Assembly: GCF_040629175.1 (NCBI RefSeq)
Contig: NZ_JBEXUX010000011.1
Location: 1 to 64,000, forward strand
DNA: 64,000 nt
Origin: Embleya sp040629175
GTDB taxonomy: Bacteria; Actinomycetota; Actinomycetes; Streptomycetales; Streptomycetaceae
Reading direction: 5' to 3'
Shown here: positions 8,199 through 16,792 of the stretch, one piece after another
Numbering within the stretch: position 1 is the stretch's first letter
Layout of the letters: the number at the start of each line of letters is the position of its first letter
Program-made: the position numbers and the translations under genes
Notes under the pieces: model-generated
What the model was told of the DNA's origin: nothing
Databases searched by the model: none
What the model saw: the letters and a program-made list of their open reading frames with translations, nothing else

Positions 8199-9575
8199 AT
8201 GACCGCGAGCGCTGACACCCCGCAGGCGCATCCGTCCGCGACCTCGGATCCCGAGGCGGGCCCGGAGACGAACTGGTTCACCACCGCCCGGTTCGGCATG
8301 TTCGTGCACTGGGGTCTGTACTCCCTCGCCGCACGGCACGAGTGGGTCAAGAACCACGAGCGACTGACCGACGAGCAGTACCAGGTGTACTTCGACCACT
8401 TCGACCCCGACCGCTACGACCCCGCCCAGTGGGCCAGGGCGGCCAAGGCGGCGGGCATGCGGTACGTGGTGCTCACCACCAAGCACCACGACGGCTTCTG
8501 CCTGTGGGACAGCGCCCTGACCGAGTACAAGGTCACCAACACCCCGCATGGCCGGGACCTGGTGGGGCCGTTCGTCGAGGCGTGCCGCGCCGAGGGGCTC
8601 AAGGTCGGTCTCTACTACTCGCTGATCGACTGGCACCATCCGTCCTTCCCCGTGGACGGCGTGCATCCGCAGCGCGACGACGAGGCGTTCAAGGCAGCCA
8701 ACGCCGAGCGGGACATCCGCGAGTACCAGCGTTATATGGACGGCCAGGTCCGTGAACTGCTGACCTCGTTCGGACGGATCGACTACCTGTTCTTCGACTT
8801 CTCGTACGCCGAACGCAGTTGGTGGGGCGGCAAGGGGCCCGACGACTGGGACTCCCCGCAACTTCTGCGGACGATTCGCGAATTGCAACCGCACGTCCTC
8901 GTCAACGATCGCACCGGCCTTCCCGGGGACTTCGTCACCCCCGAGCAGTACCAGCCGTCCGGTCCGATGACCGAGAACGGGCAACCCGTGCGGTGGGAAG
9001 CCTGCCAGACGCTCAACGGCAGTTGGGGCTACGACCGGGACAACCTGGACCACAAGAGCCCCGACCTGCTGATCCGGATGCTCGTCGACGGGGTGTCCAA
9101 GGGCGGCAATCTGCTGCTCAACGTGGGGCCCACCGGCCGAGGCGCGCTCGACCCGCGAGACACCGCGATCCTCGACGAGATCGGCCGGTGGATGCACCTG
9201 CACGAGCGCTCGATTCGCGGCTGCGGCCCCTCCTCGTACACCGCCCCCGCCGAATGCCGGTACACCCTGCGCGGCGACCGGCTCTACGTCCACCTGTTCG
9301 CCTGGCCGCTGCGCCACCTGCACCTGCCGGGCCTGGCCGGCCGGGTGCGCTACGCCCAACTGCTCAACGACGCGTCCGAGATCATCCCGGTCCACATCGA
9401 CCCGGACCGGCCCGCGGTCAACACCGAGATGGGCGGCCAGCCCGCCGGAACGCTCACGCTCCAGCTTCCGATCAGGCGCCCCGACACCCCCGTACCCGTC
9501 ATCGAACTGTTCCTGGACACCCGGGCGACCCAGGACGCCGGGGACACCCCCCGCGCCACCTCGACCGCCGGCTGA
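8199..9575 (+). CDS. Alpha-L-fucosidase, glycoside hydrolase family 29
   Basis: Enzyme of 458 residues with the GH29 (beta/alpha)8 barrel. It would remove terminal alpha-L-fucose from oligosaccharides by a retaining mechanism. Typical segments are FGMFVHWG (about 32-39), TTKHHDGFCLWDS (93-105), and the nucleophile Asp200 in YLFFDF. The C-terminal domain is a beta sandwich. No signal peptide is seen, so it probably acts in the cytoplasm on sugars brought in by the transporter encoded 120 bases upstream. It is the first hydrolytic enzyme of the island operon. Its natural substrate could be fucosylated glycans, but some GH29 enzymes accept other 6-deoxy sugars or galactose. Confidence 0.92.
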   Translation: MTASADTPQAHPSATSDPEAGPETNWFTTARFGMFVHWGLYSLAARHEWVKNHERLTDEQYQVYFDHFDPDRYDPAQWARAAKAAGMRYVVLTTKHHDGFCLWDSALTEYKVTNTPHGRDLVGPFVEACRAEGLKVGLYYSLIDWHHPSFPVDGVHPQRDDEAFKAANAERDIREYQRYMDGQVRELLTSFGRIDYLFFDFSYAERSWWGGKGPDDWDSPQLLRTIRELQPHVLVNDRTGLPGDFVTPEQYQPSGPMTENGQPVRWEACQTLNGSWGYDRDNLDHKSPDLLIRMLVDGVSKGGNLLLNVGPTGRGALDPRDTAILDEIGRWMHLHERSIRGCGPSSYTAPAECRYTLRGDRLYVHLFAWPLRHLHLPGLAGRVRYAQLLNDASEIIPVHIDPDRPAVNTEMGGQPAGTLTLQLPIRRPDTPVPVIELFLDTRATQDAGDTPRATSTAG

Positions 9576-9626
9576 TCGCAGGCCGGAACACCGTCCGTAC
9601 CTCCACCACATCCTCACGGAGGCACC

Positions 9627-11060
9627 ATGCAACGCCGCACGTTCCTCACGGGTACCGCGGCAGGGGTGGCGCTGGCCGCCGCCCCCGTCGGCGGACTGCC
9701 GGCCGCGCGCGCGAGCGCGGCCCCGAAGGCCGTCCGCACGCTGGACGAGCTGCAGGCCGCGATCGACCGGGCCCGACCCGGCGACCGGATCGTCGTGGCC
9801 GACGGGACCTACACCGTCCCGGCGGACCGCCCGCTCACCATTCGGAACAAGCAGGGCAGCAGATACGCGCCCATCACCATCGTCGCCCGGACGCAGGGCG
9901 GCGTGGTCCTGGAAGGCGAACACGGCTTCGTTTTCGAAGCGTCCGCCCACATCACCCTGAGCGGCTTCTCCTTCCGGCAGCGCAACACCCTGGACATCCC
10001 GCCGGACTGCTCGCACATCAGGCTCACCCGCAACGACTTCCAACTGGCCGACATCGAAGGCGTGCACTGGCTGATGGTGCGCGCGGACGACAGCACGGTC
10101 GACCACAACCACTTCCACGGCAAGAGCACCCTGGGCATCTACCTCGGCATCGAGGGCGCGGGCACCGAGGAGATGGCCCAGCGCGTCCACGTGTACCGCA
10201 ACCACTTCTCCGACCACACCTTCACCGGCTCCAACGGCGGCGAACCCATCCGGCTCGGCGTCAGCCCCCGGGCGCTGTCCAGCGCCCACGCGGTCGTGGA
10301 GTACAACCTGTTCGAGCGGGCCAACGGGGATCCCGAGGCGATCTCGGTGAAGAGCTCGGACAACACCATCCGATACAACACGATCCGCAACAGTTTCGGC
10401 GGGATCGTCCTGCGGCACGGCAACGGCAACCGGGTGGAGGCCAACCACCTCATCGACGGTACCGAAGGCGTGCGGATCTATGGCAACGACCATGTGATCG
10501 TCAACAATTACCTCGCCGGCCTGACCGGACGTGCCCTGGTGATCGGCAGCGGTTCGGAGCGCGATCACCTCCCCGGCGAGACACCCGAGGCGCGCCGCGG
10601 CAACGACGCCCCCGACCGGATCCTCATCGCGCACAACACCCTGCTGAACAACGGCGGCACGCTCTCCGGGGAGAGCCACCGTCCGCACGAGCCGCGCGAC
10701 GTCACCGTCGCCGACAACCTGCTGGTCGCGGACTCGGGCGAACTGGTCGCGATGGCGAACACCGTGCGCTTCACCTGGTCGGGCAATCTCCTGTGGGGGG
10801 CCGCCGCGGACGGCAACATCCCCACCGGCGGCGGCACTCGGGTCGACCCGAAGCTGGTGAAGGACGCGTACGGCATCGCCCGCCCGGCCGCCGGCAGCCC
10901 GGCGATCGACGCCGGCACGCCGCGCCGCCCGCGCATCACGCACGACATCGACGGACAGCCCCGCAGCAGGACCCCGGACGTGGGCGCGGACGAATACTCC
11001 CGCCGGCCGCCGAGGCGCGGACCCCTGACCGCGGCCGACGTCGGTCCCCGGGCCGACTGA
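9627..11060 (+). CDS. Secreted polysaccharide lyase family 6 protein (first copy)
   Basis: A right-handed beta-helix lyase of 477 residues with a twin-arginine-like signal peptide (MQRRTFLTG, then an Ala-rich core to about residue 32). PL6 enzymes cleave uronate-containing chains (alginate, or dermatan in chondroitinase B) by beta-elimination. Family hallmarks are NGGEPIRLG, NGDPEAISVKSS with the catalytic Lys, and IVLRHGNGN with the catalytic Arg. The ribosome site GGAGGCACC is identical to that of the next gene. It belongs to the same transcription unit as the fucosidase. The exact polymer cannot be decided here. Confidence 0.9.
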   Translation: MQRRTFLTGTAAGVALAAAPVGGLPAARASAAPKAVRTLDELQAAIDRARPGDRIVVADGTYTVPADRPLTIRNKQGSRYAPITIVARTQGGVVLEGEHGFVFEASAHITLSGFSFRQRNTLDIPPDCSHIRLTRNDFQLADIEGVHWLMVRADDSTVDHNHFHGKSTLGIYLGIEGAGTEEMAQRVHVYRNHFSDHTFTGSNGGEPIRLGVSPRALSSAHAVVEYNLFERANGDPEAISVKSSDNTIRYNTIRNSFGGIVLRHGNGNRVEANHLIDGTEGVRIYGNDHVIVNNYLAGLTGRALVIGSGSERDHLPGETPEARRGNDAPDRILIAHNTLLNNGGTLSGESHRPHEPRDVTVADNLLVADSGELVAMANTVRFTWSGNLLWGAAADGNIPTGGGTRVDPKLVKDAYGIARPAAGSPAIDAGTPRRPRITHDIDGQPRSRTPDVGADEYSRRPPRRGPLTAADVGPRAD

Positions 11061-11094
11061 GCGCACACTCGCCCGTTTCGACCCAGGAGGCACC

Positions 11095-12522
11095 ATGCAA
11101 CGACGCACGTTCCTCAAGAGCTCGGCCGTGGCCGCACTTGCCGCGGTACCCCTGACCACCTCGCTGTCGGGCAGCGCATCGGCGGCCGACATCCCGGTCT
11201 CCTCCCTCGCGGCGCTCCAGAGCGCGATCAACGCCGCCGCACCCGGTGACCGGATCGTCGTCGCCGACGGCACCTACACGGTCCCGTCGGGCGGCGCGAT
11301 CAACATCTCCGGCAAGAACGGCACGAGCGCCGCGCCGATCACCATCGTGTCCAAGACCCGCGGCGGCGCGGTGCTGCGGGGCGCGCGCGGCTTCGTGCTC
11401 GCCAATTCGAGCAACATCGTGATCAGCGGCTTCGCCTTCCGGCAGAGCACCACGCTCGAGCTTCCGACGGACTGCTCGGCGATCCGGCTGACCCGCAACG
11501 ACTTCCAACACGCGGACAGCGGCGATCCGTACTGGGTCGTCGTACGGGCGAACGACACGAAGATCGACCGGAACCATTTCCACGACAAGACCACCGCGGG
11601 CATCTTCATCGTCGTCGACGGTCCCGGCAAGACCGAGATGGCCCAGAACGTGCAGATCTTCCGCAACCACTTCTCCGACCACAGCTTCACCGGGGACAAC
11701 GGCGGCGAGCCCATCCGCTTCGGCGTCAGCGGCCGTGCCCTGGCCGACGCCGGCGGCCATGTGGAGTACAACCTGTTCGAGCGCTGCGACGGCGACCCCG
11801 AGGCCATCTCGGTGAAGTCCTCGGGCAACACCGTGCGGTACAACACCATCCGCGACAGCCGCGGCGGTATCGTGCTGCGGCACGGCAACGGTTCGACGGT
11901 GGAGGGCAATTACCTGATCGGCGGCACCGACGGGGTGCGGATCTACGGCAACGACCACGTGATCGTCAACAACTACCTCAGCGGGCTGTCCGGCCGGGCC
12001 CTGGTGGTCGGCAGCGGCAGCACCCGTGACCACACCCCGAGTGAGACGGAGACCCAGCGGCGGGGCAACGACGCCTGCGACCGCGTGGTGATCGCGCACA
12101 ACTCCCTGATCAACAACACCGGCATGTTGTCGGGCGAGACGCGGGCGTTCGAGCCGCGGAACGTGACCATCGCGGACAACCTGCTGGTCGGCGACTCCGG
12201 CAGCCTCGTCGCCATGGGCGCCACCACCGCCTTCACCTGGCAGAGCAACCTGCTGTGGGGGGCGGCCGGCAACGGCAACATCCCCGCCGGAAGCTTCGTC
12301 CGGGCCGACCCTCGGCTCGCGCAGGGCACGGATGGTGTCCTGCGGCTGACGGCGGGCAGCCCGGCGATCGGCGCGGCCACGCTCGGCGGCCTGGCCCTGG
12401 CCGACGACATCGACGGGGACCCGCGCGGCAGCGTACGGGACATCGGTGCCGACGAGTACGCGACAACGCCCGCACTCCGGCACCCCCTCACCGCCGCGGA
12501 CGTGGGCCCGAACGCTCCCTGA
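11095..12522 (+). CDS. Secreted polysaccharide lyase family 6 protein (second copy)
   Basis: Paralogue of the preceding gene, 475 residues, same signal peptide style (MQRRTFLKS), same beta-helix, same catalytic Lys (AISVKSSG) and Arg (VLRHGNGS) motifs, and the same RIYGNDHVIVNNYL segment. The two are 34 bases apart and clearly arose by tandem duplication, but they have diverged in loops and in the C-terminal third, which suggests different bond preferences or endo/exo roles. A strong terminator follows. Confidence 0.9.
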   Translation: MQRRTFLKSSAVAALAAVPLTTSLSGSASAADIPVSSLAALQSAINAAAPGDRIVVADGTYTVPSGGAINISGKNGTSAAPITIVSKTRGGAVLRGARGFVLANSSNIVISGFAFRQSTTLELPTDCSAIRLTRNDFQHADSGDPYWVVVRANDTKIDRNHFHDKTTAGIFIVVDGPGKTEMAQNVQIFRNHFSDHSFTGDNGGEPIRFGVSGRALADAGGHVEYNLFERCDGDPEAISVKSSGNTVRYNTIRDSRGGIVLRHGNGSTVEGNYLIGGTDGVRIYGNDHVIVNNYLSGLSGRALVVGSGSTRDHTPSETETQRRGNDACDRVVIAHNSLINNTGMLSGETRAFEPRNVTIADNLLVGDSGSLVAMGATTAFTWQSNLLWGAAGNGNIPAGSFVRADPRLAQGTDGVLRLTAGSPAIGAATLGGLALADDIDGDPRGSVRDIGADEYATTPALRHPLTAADVGPNAP

Positions 12523-12585
12523 TCGCCCACCGGTGACGGGGCGCCGCACGCCTGAGCGCTCCCTTCACCCGAATCCGTCGGTGCA

Positions 12586-12630
12586 TCCGAAGCGGTCCGC
12601 CCGGCCCTGTCCGGGCCGGACCGCTTCGGA
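12586..12630 (+). terminator. Strong hairpin terminator after the PL6 pair
   Basis: Arms TCCGAAGCGGTCC (12586-12598) and its exact complement (12618-12630) enclose a further GC-rich pairing. It closes the transporter-fucosidase-lyase unit, though the downstream isomerase gene starts only 42 bases later and may be reached by read-through. Confidence 0.75.
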
Positions 12631-12672
12631 CTCCGCGGACCACCCGCAGACGCCGACCGCGAAGGCAGGGCC

Positions 12673-13491
12673 ATGACCGAAGAGACCCGACGGAGCGCGG
12701 CGGACCTCCCGCGGCTCCGCCCGTCGTCCGAGCCGGACACCGGGCGGACCCGTTTGGGCATGTGCTCGGTCACCTTTCGCCGGCTGCCCGCCGCCGAGGT
12801 CGCGCGACGCGCGGCCGACGCGGGCCTGGAGGTGATCGAGTGGGGCGCGGACGTGCACGCCCCCGCGGGGGAGCCGGACACGGTCCGCGCGGTCCGCGAG
12901 GTCTCCGACTCCCACGGGCTGGTCTGTTGCTCGTACGGTTCGTATTTTCGCGCCACGCCCGCCGAGTCGGCCGGTTTCCCGGCCGTCGCCCGGGCCGCCG
13001 TGCTGCTCGGGGCACCCCGGGTACGGGTCTGGGCGGGTGGCACCGGATCGGGGTCCGCCCTGCCCGACGAGCGGCGCGAGACCGTGCGCTGCCTGCGGGA
13101 GGCGGCCCGGATCGCCGCGGACCACGGCCTGGAGCTCGCACCGGAGTTCCACGGCGGCACACTCACCGACACCGTCGCCTCGACCGTCCGGCTGCTGGAC
13201 GAGGTGGGCGCGGACAACGTCCGCACGTACTGGCAGCCGCCGCAGGACACCCCCGACGAGCAGGCGCTGGCCGGGCTCGTCGAACTCGGTGACCGGGTCA
13301 CCGCCGTGCATGCCTTCTCGTGGTGGCCGGGCAACAACCGGCTGCCGCTGGCGGACCGCAGGGACCTGTGGGTCGCGGCCCTCGGCCTGTTGGCGGGCCG
13401 GGGTCTCCAGGCGCTCCTGGAGTTCGTCCCCGGCGACGACCCCGCGGTGTTGGCGCGCGAGGTCGAGACCCTGCGGCACGCGGCGGGGTAA
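12673..13491 (+). CDS. Sugar phosphate isomerase/epimerase-like TIM barrel
   Basis: A 272-residue protein of the AP-endonuclease-2/xylose-isomerase-like superfamily. Visible signatures are LGMCSVTFRRLPAAEVARRAADAG at the first strand, GLEVIEWGADVH, APEFHGGTLTD with a probable metal-binding Glu, and VHAFSWWPGNNR near the end. Members isomerise or epimerise sugars, sugar acids or inositols with a divalent metal. It lies in a sugar-acid island, so a keto-sugar or uronate intermediate is likely, but the substrate cannot be assigned. Confidence 0.82.
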   Translation: MTEETRRSAADLPRLRPSSEPDTGRTRLGMCSVTFRRLPAAEVARRAADAGLEVIEWGADVHAPAGEPDTVRAVREVSDSHGLVCCSYGSYFRATPAESAGFPAVARAAVLLGAPRVRVWAGGTGSGSALPDERRETVRCLREAARIAADHGLELAPEFHGGTLTDTVASTVRLLDEVGADNVRTYWQPPQDTPDEQALAGLVELGDRVTAVHAFSWWPGNNRLPLADRRDLWVAALGLLAGRGLQALLEFVPGDDPAVLAREVETLRHAAG

Positions 13492-13590
13492 GCCTCCTCG
13501 ATTCGACGTATTCGACGTATGCGACGGTGATCCGGCGGGTCACGAGATGTCCCGCCGACCGACCCACCCACCCACGCCAGGACGGCAGGC

Positions 13591-14223
13591 ATGCAGCTCA
13601 AGGACGACGACACGCTCCTGTTCATCGGCGACTCGATCACCGACGCCGGCCGCGACCGTGCGGATCCCGCGTCGCTCGGCAACGGATACGTGCACGAGAT
13701 CGCGCGGACCCTGCGCGAGCGGGCGCACGACGGAGCCGGCCCCCGCGTCGTCAACCGGGGGATCAACGGCCACCGCGTGTACGACCTCGAAGCCCGCTGG
13801 GGTACCGACGTCCTGGACCACCGGCCCGCTGTCGTCACGGTCAAGATCGGCATCAACGACACCTGGCGCCGCTACGACCGAAACCTGCTCAGCCCGGTCG
13901 ACGAGTTCGAGGCGTGCCTCGACCGCCTGCTCGCGGCCACGGCGCAGAAGTCGTCCGCACGGCTGGTCGTCGTCACCCCGTTCCTGCTTCCGGTCGGGCC
14001 GGACCAGGAACGCTGGTTCGAGGACCTGTCGCCGCGTACCGACGCCGTCCTGCGGGCGGCGGCGCGCAACGGCGCCCAGGTGGTTCGCGCCGATCTCCTG
14101 CTGCCCCGCGCGGCGCAGGACCGGGAGCCGGGGGAGCTGGCCCCGGACGGCGTCCACCCGAGCCCGCCGGGGCATCGGCTGATCGCCGACGCCTGGCTCG
14201 CCGAGGTCGCGCCCACCGTGTGA
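13591..14223 (+). CDS. SGNH/GDSL-family hydrolase (esterase)
   Basis: A 210-residue alpha/beta hydrolase of the SGNH type. Block I is FIGDSITDAG (nucleophile Ser about 16), block II is the Gly in RGINGHRVYDL, block III is KIGINDTW (oxyanion Asn), and block V is DGVHPSPPGH with the catalytic Asp and His. No signal peptide is seen, so it is probably cytoplasmic. Relatives remove acetyl groups from sugars or oligosaccharides, which suits its place beside the polysaccharide lyase genes. Confidence 0.88.
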   Translation: MQLKDDDTLLFIGDSITDAGRDRADPASLGNGYVHEIARTLRERAHDGAGPRVVNRGINGHRVYDLEARWGTDVLDHRPAVVTVKIGINDTWRRYDRNLLSPVDEFEACLDRLLAATAQKSSARLVVVTPFLLPVGPDQERWFEDLSPRTDAVLRAAARNGAQVVRADLLLPRAAQDREPGELAPDGVHPSPPGHRLIADAWLAEVAPTV

Positions 14224-14311
14224 CGGCGCGGACGCCGCCGCGATCGAGGCCACGCGGGGCGCCGGGGAGAGCGCGGGTCGACGAAGTCCGCGACCGCGCA
14301 CGCTTTACGAG

Positions 14312-15352
14312 CTACGGATTCGGAAGCCGGGTGCGCCGGGCCGGTGCCGTCGAGTCGCGGACGACCAGCCTCACCGGCAGGGTCATCGGCTTGCCGGTGC
14401 GCGGTGCCGGGTTGCCGCGCGAGGACGACAACGCGTCGACGGCAGCCCGTCCCTGGGCGCGCAGCGGGGCGGCGACGGTGGTCAGCCCGGGCCTGACGAT
14501 GCGGGTCGGGAAGATGTCGTCGAAGCCGACCATGCTGACGTCCTCGGGAACTCGGACGCCGCGCGCCTGGAGGGCGAGCATGGTCCCGATCGCCAGTTGG
14601 TCGTTGTAGGCCACGACGGCGGTCGGCAGGTCCTCGCGGAGCGCCTCGGCGGCTTCGCGACCGCCTGCGACCGTCGGCGCGAACGGGCCCACGCGCTGCA
14701 CCCGCATGTCCAGCCCGGCCGCCGCCTCGCGCAGGCTCCGCAGGCGCATCCCGTCCGCCCACGAGGCCTCCGGACCGGCCACGTAGGCCACCGTGCGATG
14801 GCCCAACCGCGCCAGATGTTCCGCGGTCACGAGCATGCCGTGCGGGTTGTCGAGGGTGATGCTGGGGACGTCGGCGACGTCCCGGTTGAGGACGACGACC
14901 GGCCGCTGCTTGGCGGTCATCCGGATGGCCGAGTCCGACAGTCGGGTACCCGCCAGTACGAGTCCCTCGACGGCGGGCAACGCCCTTTCCAGACTGGCGC
15001 GTTCCACCCGATCGTTTTCCTGGGCGTCGATCAGCAGGAGGACGAAGCCGGACTCGGCGGCGGCGGACTCGGCGCCCCGGATGATCTCGGCGTAGAACGG
15101 GTTGGTCACGTCGGAGACCACCAACGCGAGCATCGAGGTGCGGCCGGTGGGCAATCCCGACGCCAACGGATTGACGCGGTAGCCGAGCTCCGCGGCCACC
15201 CGCCGGATGCGTTCGGCGGTCGCCGCGTTGACCCGGCCCGGCCTGGCGAACGCCCGGGACACGGTGGACGCGGCCACCCCTGCGGCCCGGGCGACGTCGT
15301 AGATCGTCGGTGCCTTGCTCCCGCCGGTCGGTGCGCCGTCACGCTCGCTCAC
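14312..15352 (-). CDS. LacI-family transcriptional regulator
   Basis: A 346-residue repressor. The N-terminal helix-turn-helix is IYDVARAAGVAASTVSRAF, followed by the hinge helix near NPLASGL. The periplasmic-binding-protein-like effector domain starts with LALVVSDVTNPFYAEI and ends with VGFDDIFPTRIVRPGLTTV. It starts with GTG. It sits between the lyase/esterase genes and the lar-uronate genes and is the only LacI regulator in the window, so it is the best candidate for the LacI-type operators at 4.5, 4.9, 18.07 and 21.47 kb. The two operator classes differ at the centre, so a second regulator elsewhere is possible. Confidence 0.93.
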   Translation of the reverse strand: MSERDGAPTGGSKAPTIYDVARAAGVAASTVSRAFARPGRVNAATAERIRRVAAELGYRVNPLASGLPTGRTSMLALVVSDVTNPFYAEIIRGAESAAAESGFVLLLIDAQENDRVERASLERALPAVEGLVLAGTRLSDSAIRMTAKQRPVVVLNRDVADVPSITLDNPHGMLVTAEHLARLGHRTVAYVAGPEASWADGMRLRSLREAAAGLDMRVQRVGPFAPTVAGGREAAEALREDLPTAVVAYNDQLAIGTMLALQARGVRVPEDVSMVGFDDIFPTRIVRPGLTTVAAPLRAQGRAAVDALSSSRGNPAPRTGKPMTLPVRLVVRDSTAPARRTRLPNP

Positions 15353-15556
15353 CGGATCTCACTTCCGTTCTCGTGGGAAAGCCACAGGTCTGGGCGGCGA
15401 CGCCCGTGGTCGGACGACGCCATGGCTGCCCATGGGATGGGAAGGAGCGCACTGTACTCCGTTTCGACGCCGTCACCCCCGCGCGGTCGGCCGGCGACCC
15501 GAACGGCGCTCCCCTCGCCGGCGGATGGGACCGGTGCCGGTGGCGACGCCGCGGAT

Positions 15557-16792
15557 TCAGGCGGGTTCGGGGGTGAGCGCTCGCGGGGTGGGGGCGCTGG
15601 AGGTCAGGCCGGCCTGGTGGGCGGCGGTGCCGGCGGCGGCCAGGACGACGTGGACGGGCAGGCCGAGGCGGGCGGCGAGGGCGGCGGCGGGGCCGAACTC
15701 GGGCGTCGCCTGGAGGATTCTGCCGCCGCGGTGGCCCACCTTGACCGGGAGGCGGCTGCCGAGGACGTCCACGAGGGTCCAGCCTCGCTGGAGTTCGGTT
15801 TTGCGGACCGGCCGTTCGCGCACGCCCAGGGTGGTGGTGAGGCGGAAGACGGCGTCACGCAGCGGTTGGGCGTCCTGCGGTGGGCACAGGACGGAGAGCG
15901 TGTGCGCGGGGCGGCCCTTCTTCATCAGGATCGGGGTCAGCCACGCGTCCGAGGCGCCGGCCTCCATGAGGGATGCCAGCACGCTGGGCCATGCGCGCGG
16001 GTCCAGGTCGTCGATGTTGGTTTCCAGGACGACGGCTTCGCAGGCGTCGAAGGCGGAGTCCAGGGGTGTGGCCGGAGCCGGGGTGCCGAGGAAGACCCGG
16101 GTGACGTTGGGGCGTCCGGGGGTGTCGCGGCTGCCGGCCCCGATGCCGGTTCGCTCCAGACGCAGGGGTGGCAGGGGGGCGCACTCGCGGGCCAGGGTGG
16201 TGAGCAGCGCCATCCCGGTGGGGGTGGCGAGTTCGCCCTCCCCGCCCGCGAACACCTGCCACTCGGCGGCGAGTTCGGCCACCGCGGGGGCGGGGACGGG
16301 AAGTTCGCCGTGGGCGGTGGTGACGCGGCCGAAGCCCAACGCCGCGGGACCCGCCGTCAGCTCGGTGACGGCGAGGTCGTGCAGCGCGGCACAGACGCCG
16401 ACGACGTCGGCGATGGAGTCCCAGGCGCCCACCTCGTGGAAGTGCACCTCGTCCGTTCCGGTACCGTGCACGTGTGCCTCGGCGACGGCGAGACGGCCGA
16501 AGACGGCGAGTGCCGACGCGCGGACCGGATCGGCCAGCGCCGCCGCTTCGATGAGGCGGCGCACCTCACGCCACGTTCGGTGGACGTGGTCGTCGTCGCT
16601 CGGCGTCACGTGGATGCGGGTCGCGCGCATACCGGCGCGGGTGACCTGTGTCCGGTCGAGGCGTACCTCGCCGGGAACCACGGCCTCCACCGCGGCACGT
16701 ACGGTGCCCAAGGCGGCCCCGCCGTCGACGAGGGCGGCGAGCAGCATGTCGCCGGCGATGCCGGCGGACGCGTCCACCCACGCGGCCCTCAT
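15557..16792 (-). CDS. larC: Nickel-pincer cofactor biosynthesis protein LarC (nickel insertase)
   Basis: LarC is the CTP-dependent cyclometallase that inserts nickel into the pincer nucleotide. The 411-residue protein starts MRAAWVDASAGIAGDMLLAAL, the typical LarC start, and carries HFHEVGAWDSIADVVG, FAGGEGELATPTGMALL, VVLETNIDDLDPRAWP and ILMKKGRPAHTLSVLC. In Lactiplantibacillus plantarum larC is split and joined by frameshifting; here it is one intact frame covering both halves. Its ATG overlaps the larA stop (ATGA), so the two are coupled. Confidence 0.95.
   Translation of the reverse strand: MRAAWVDASAGIAGDMLLAALVDGGAALGTVRAAVEAVVPGEVRLDRTQVTRAGMRATRIHVTPSDDDHVHRTWREVRRLIEAAALADPVRASALAVFGRLAVAEAHVHGTGTDEVHFHEVGAWDSIADVVGVCAALHDLAVTELTAGPAALGFGRVTTAHGELPVPAPAVAELAAEWQVFAGGEGELATPTGMALLTTLARECAPLPPLRLERTGIGAGSRDTPGRPNVTRVFLGTPAPATPLDSAFDACEAVVLETNIDDLDPRAWPSVLASLMEAGASDAWLTPILMKKGRPAHTLSVLCPPQDAQPLRDAVFRLTTTLGVRERPVRKTELQRGWTLVDVLGSRLPVKVGHRGGRILQATPEFGPAAALAARLGLPVHVVLAAAGTAAHQAGLTSSAPTPRALTPEPA

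Noticed and set aside
8067..11273. A 1068-codon open frame on the minus strand
   Set aside because: It is antisense to the fucosidase and PL6 genes, rich in Val, Gly, Arg and Asp with no family motif. It is a by-product of GC-rich third codon positions.
9627..12522. A full alginate assimilation pathway
   Set aside because: No DEH reductase, KDG kinase or aldolase gene was recognised. PL6 alone does not prove alginate, and UxaC points to glucuronate or galacturonate.
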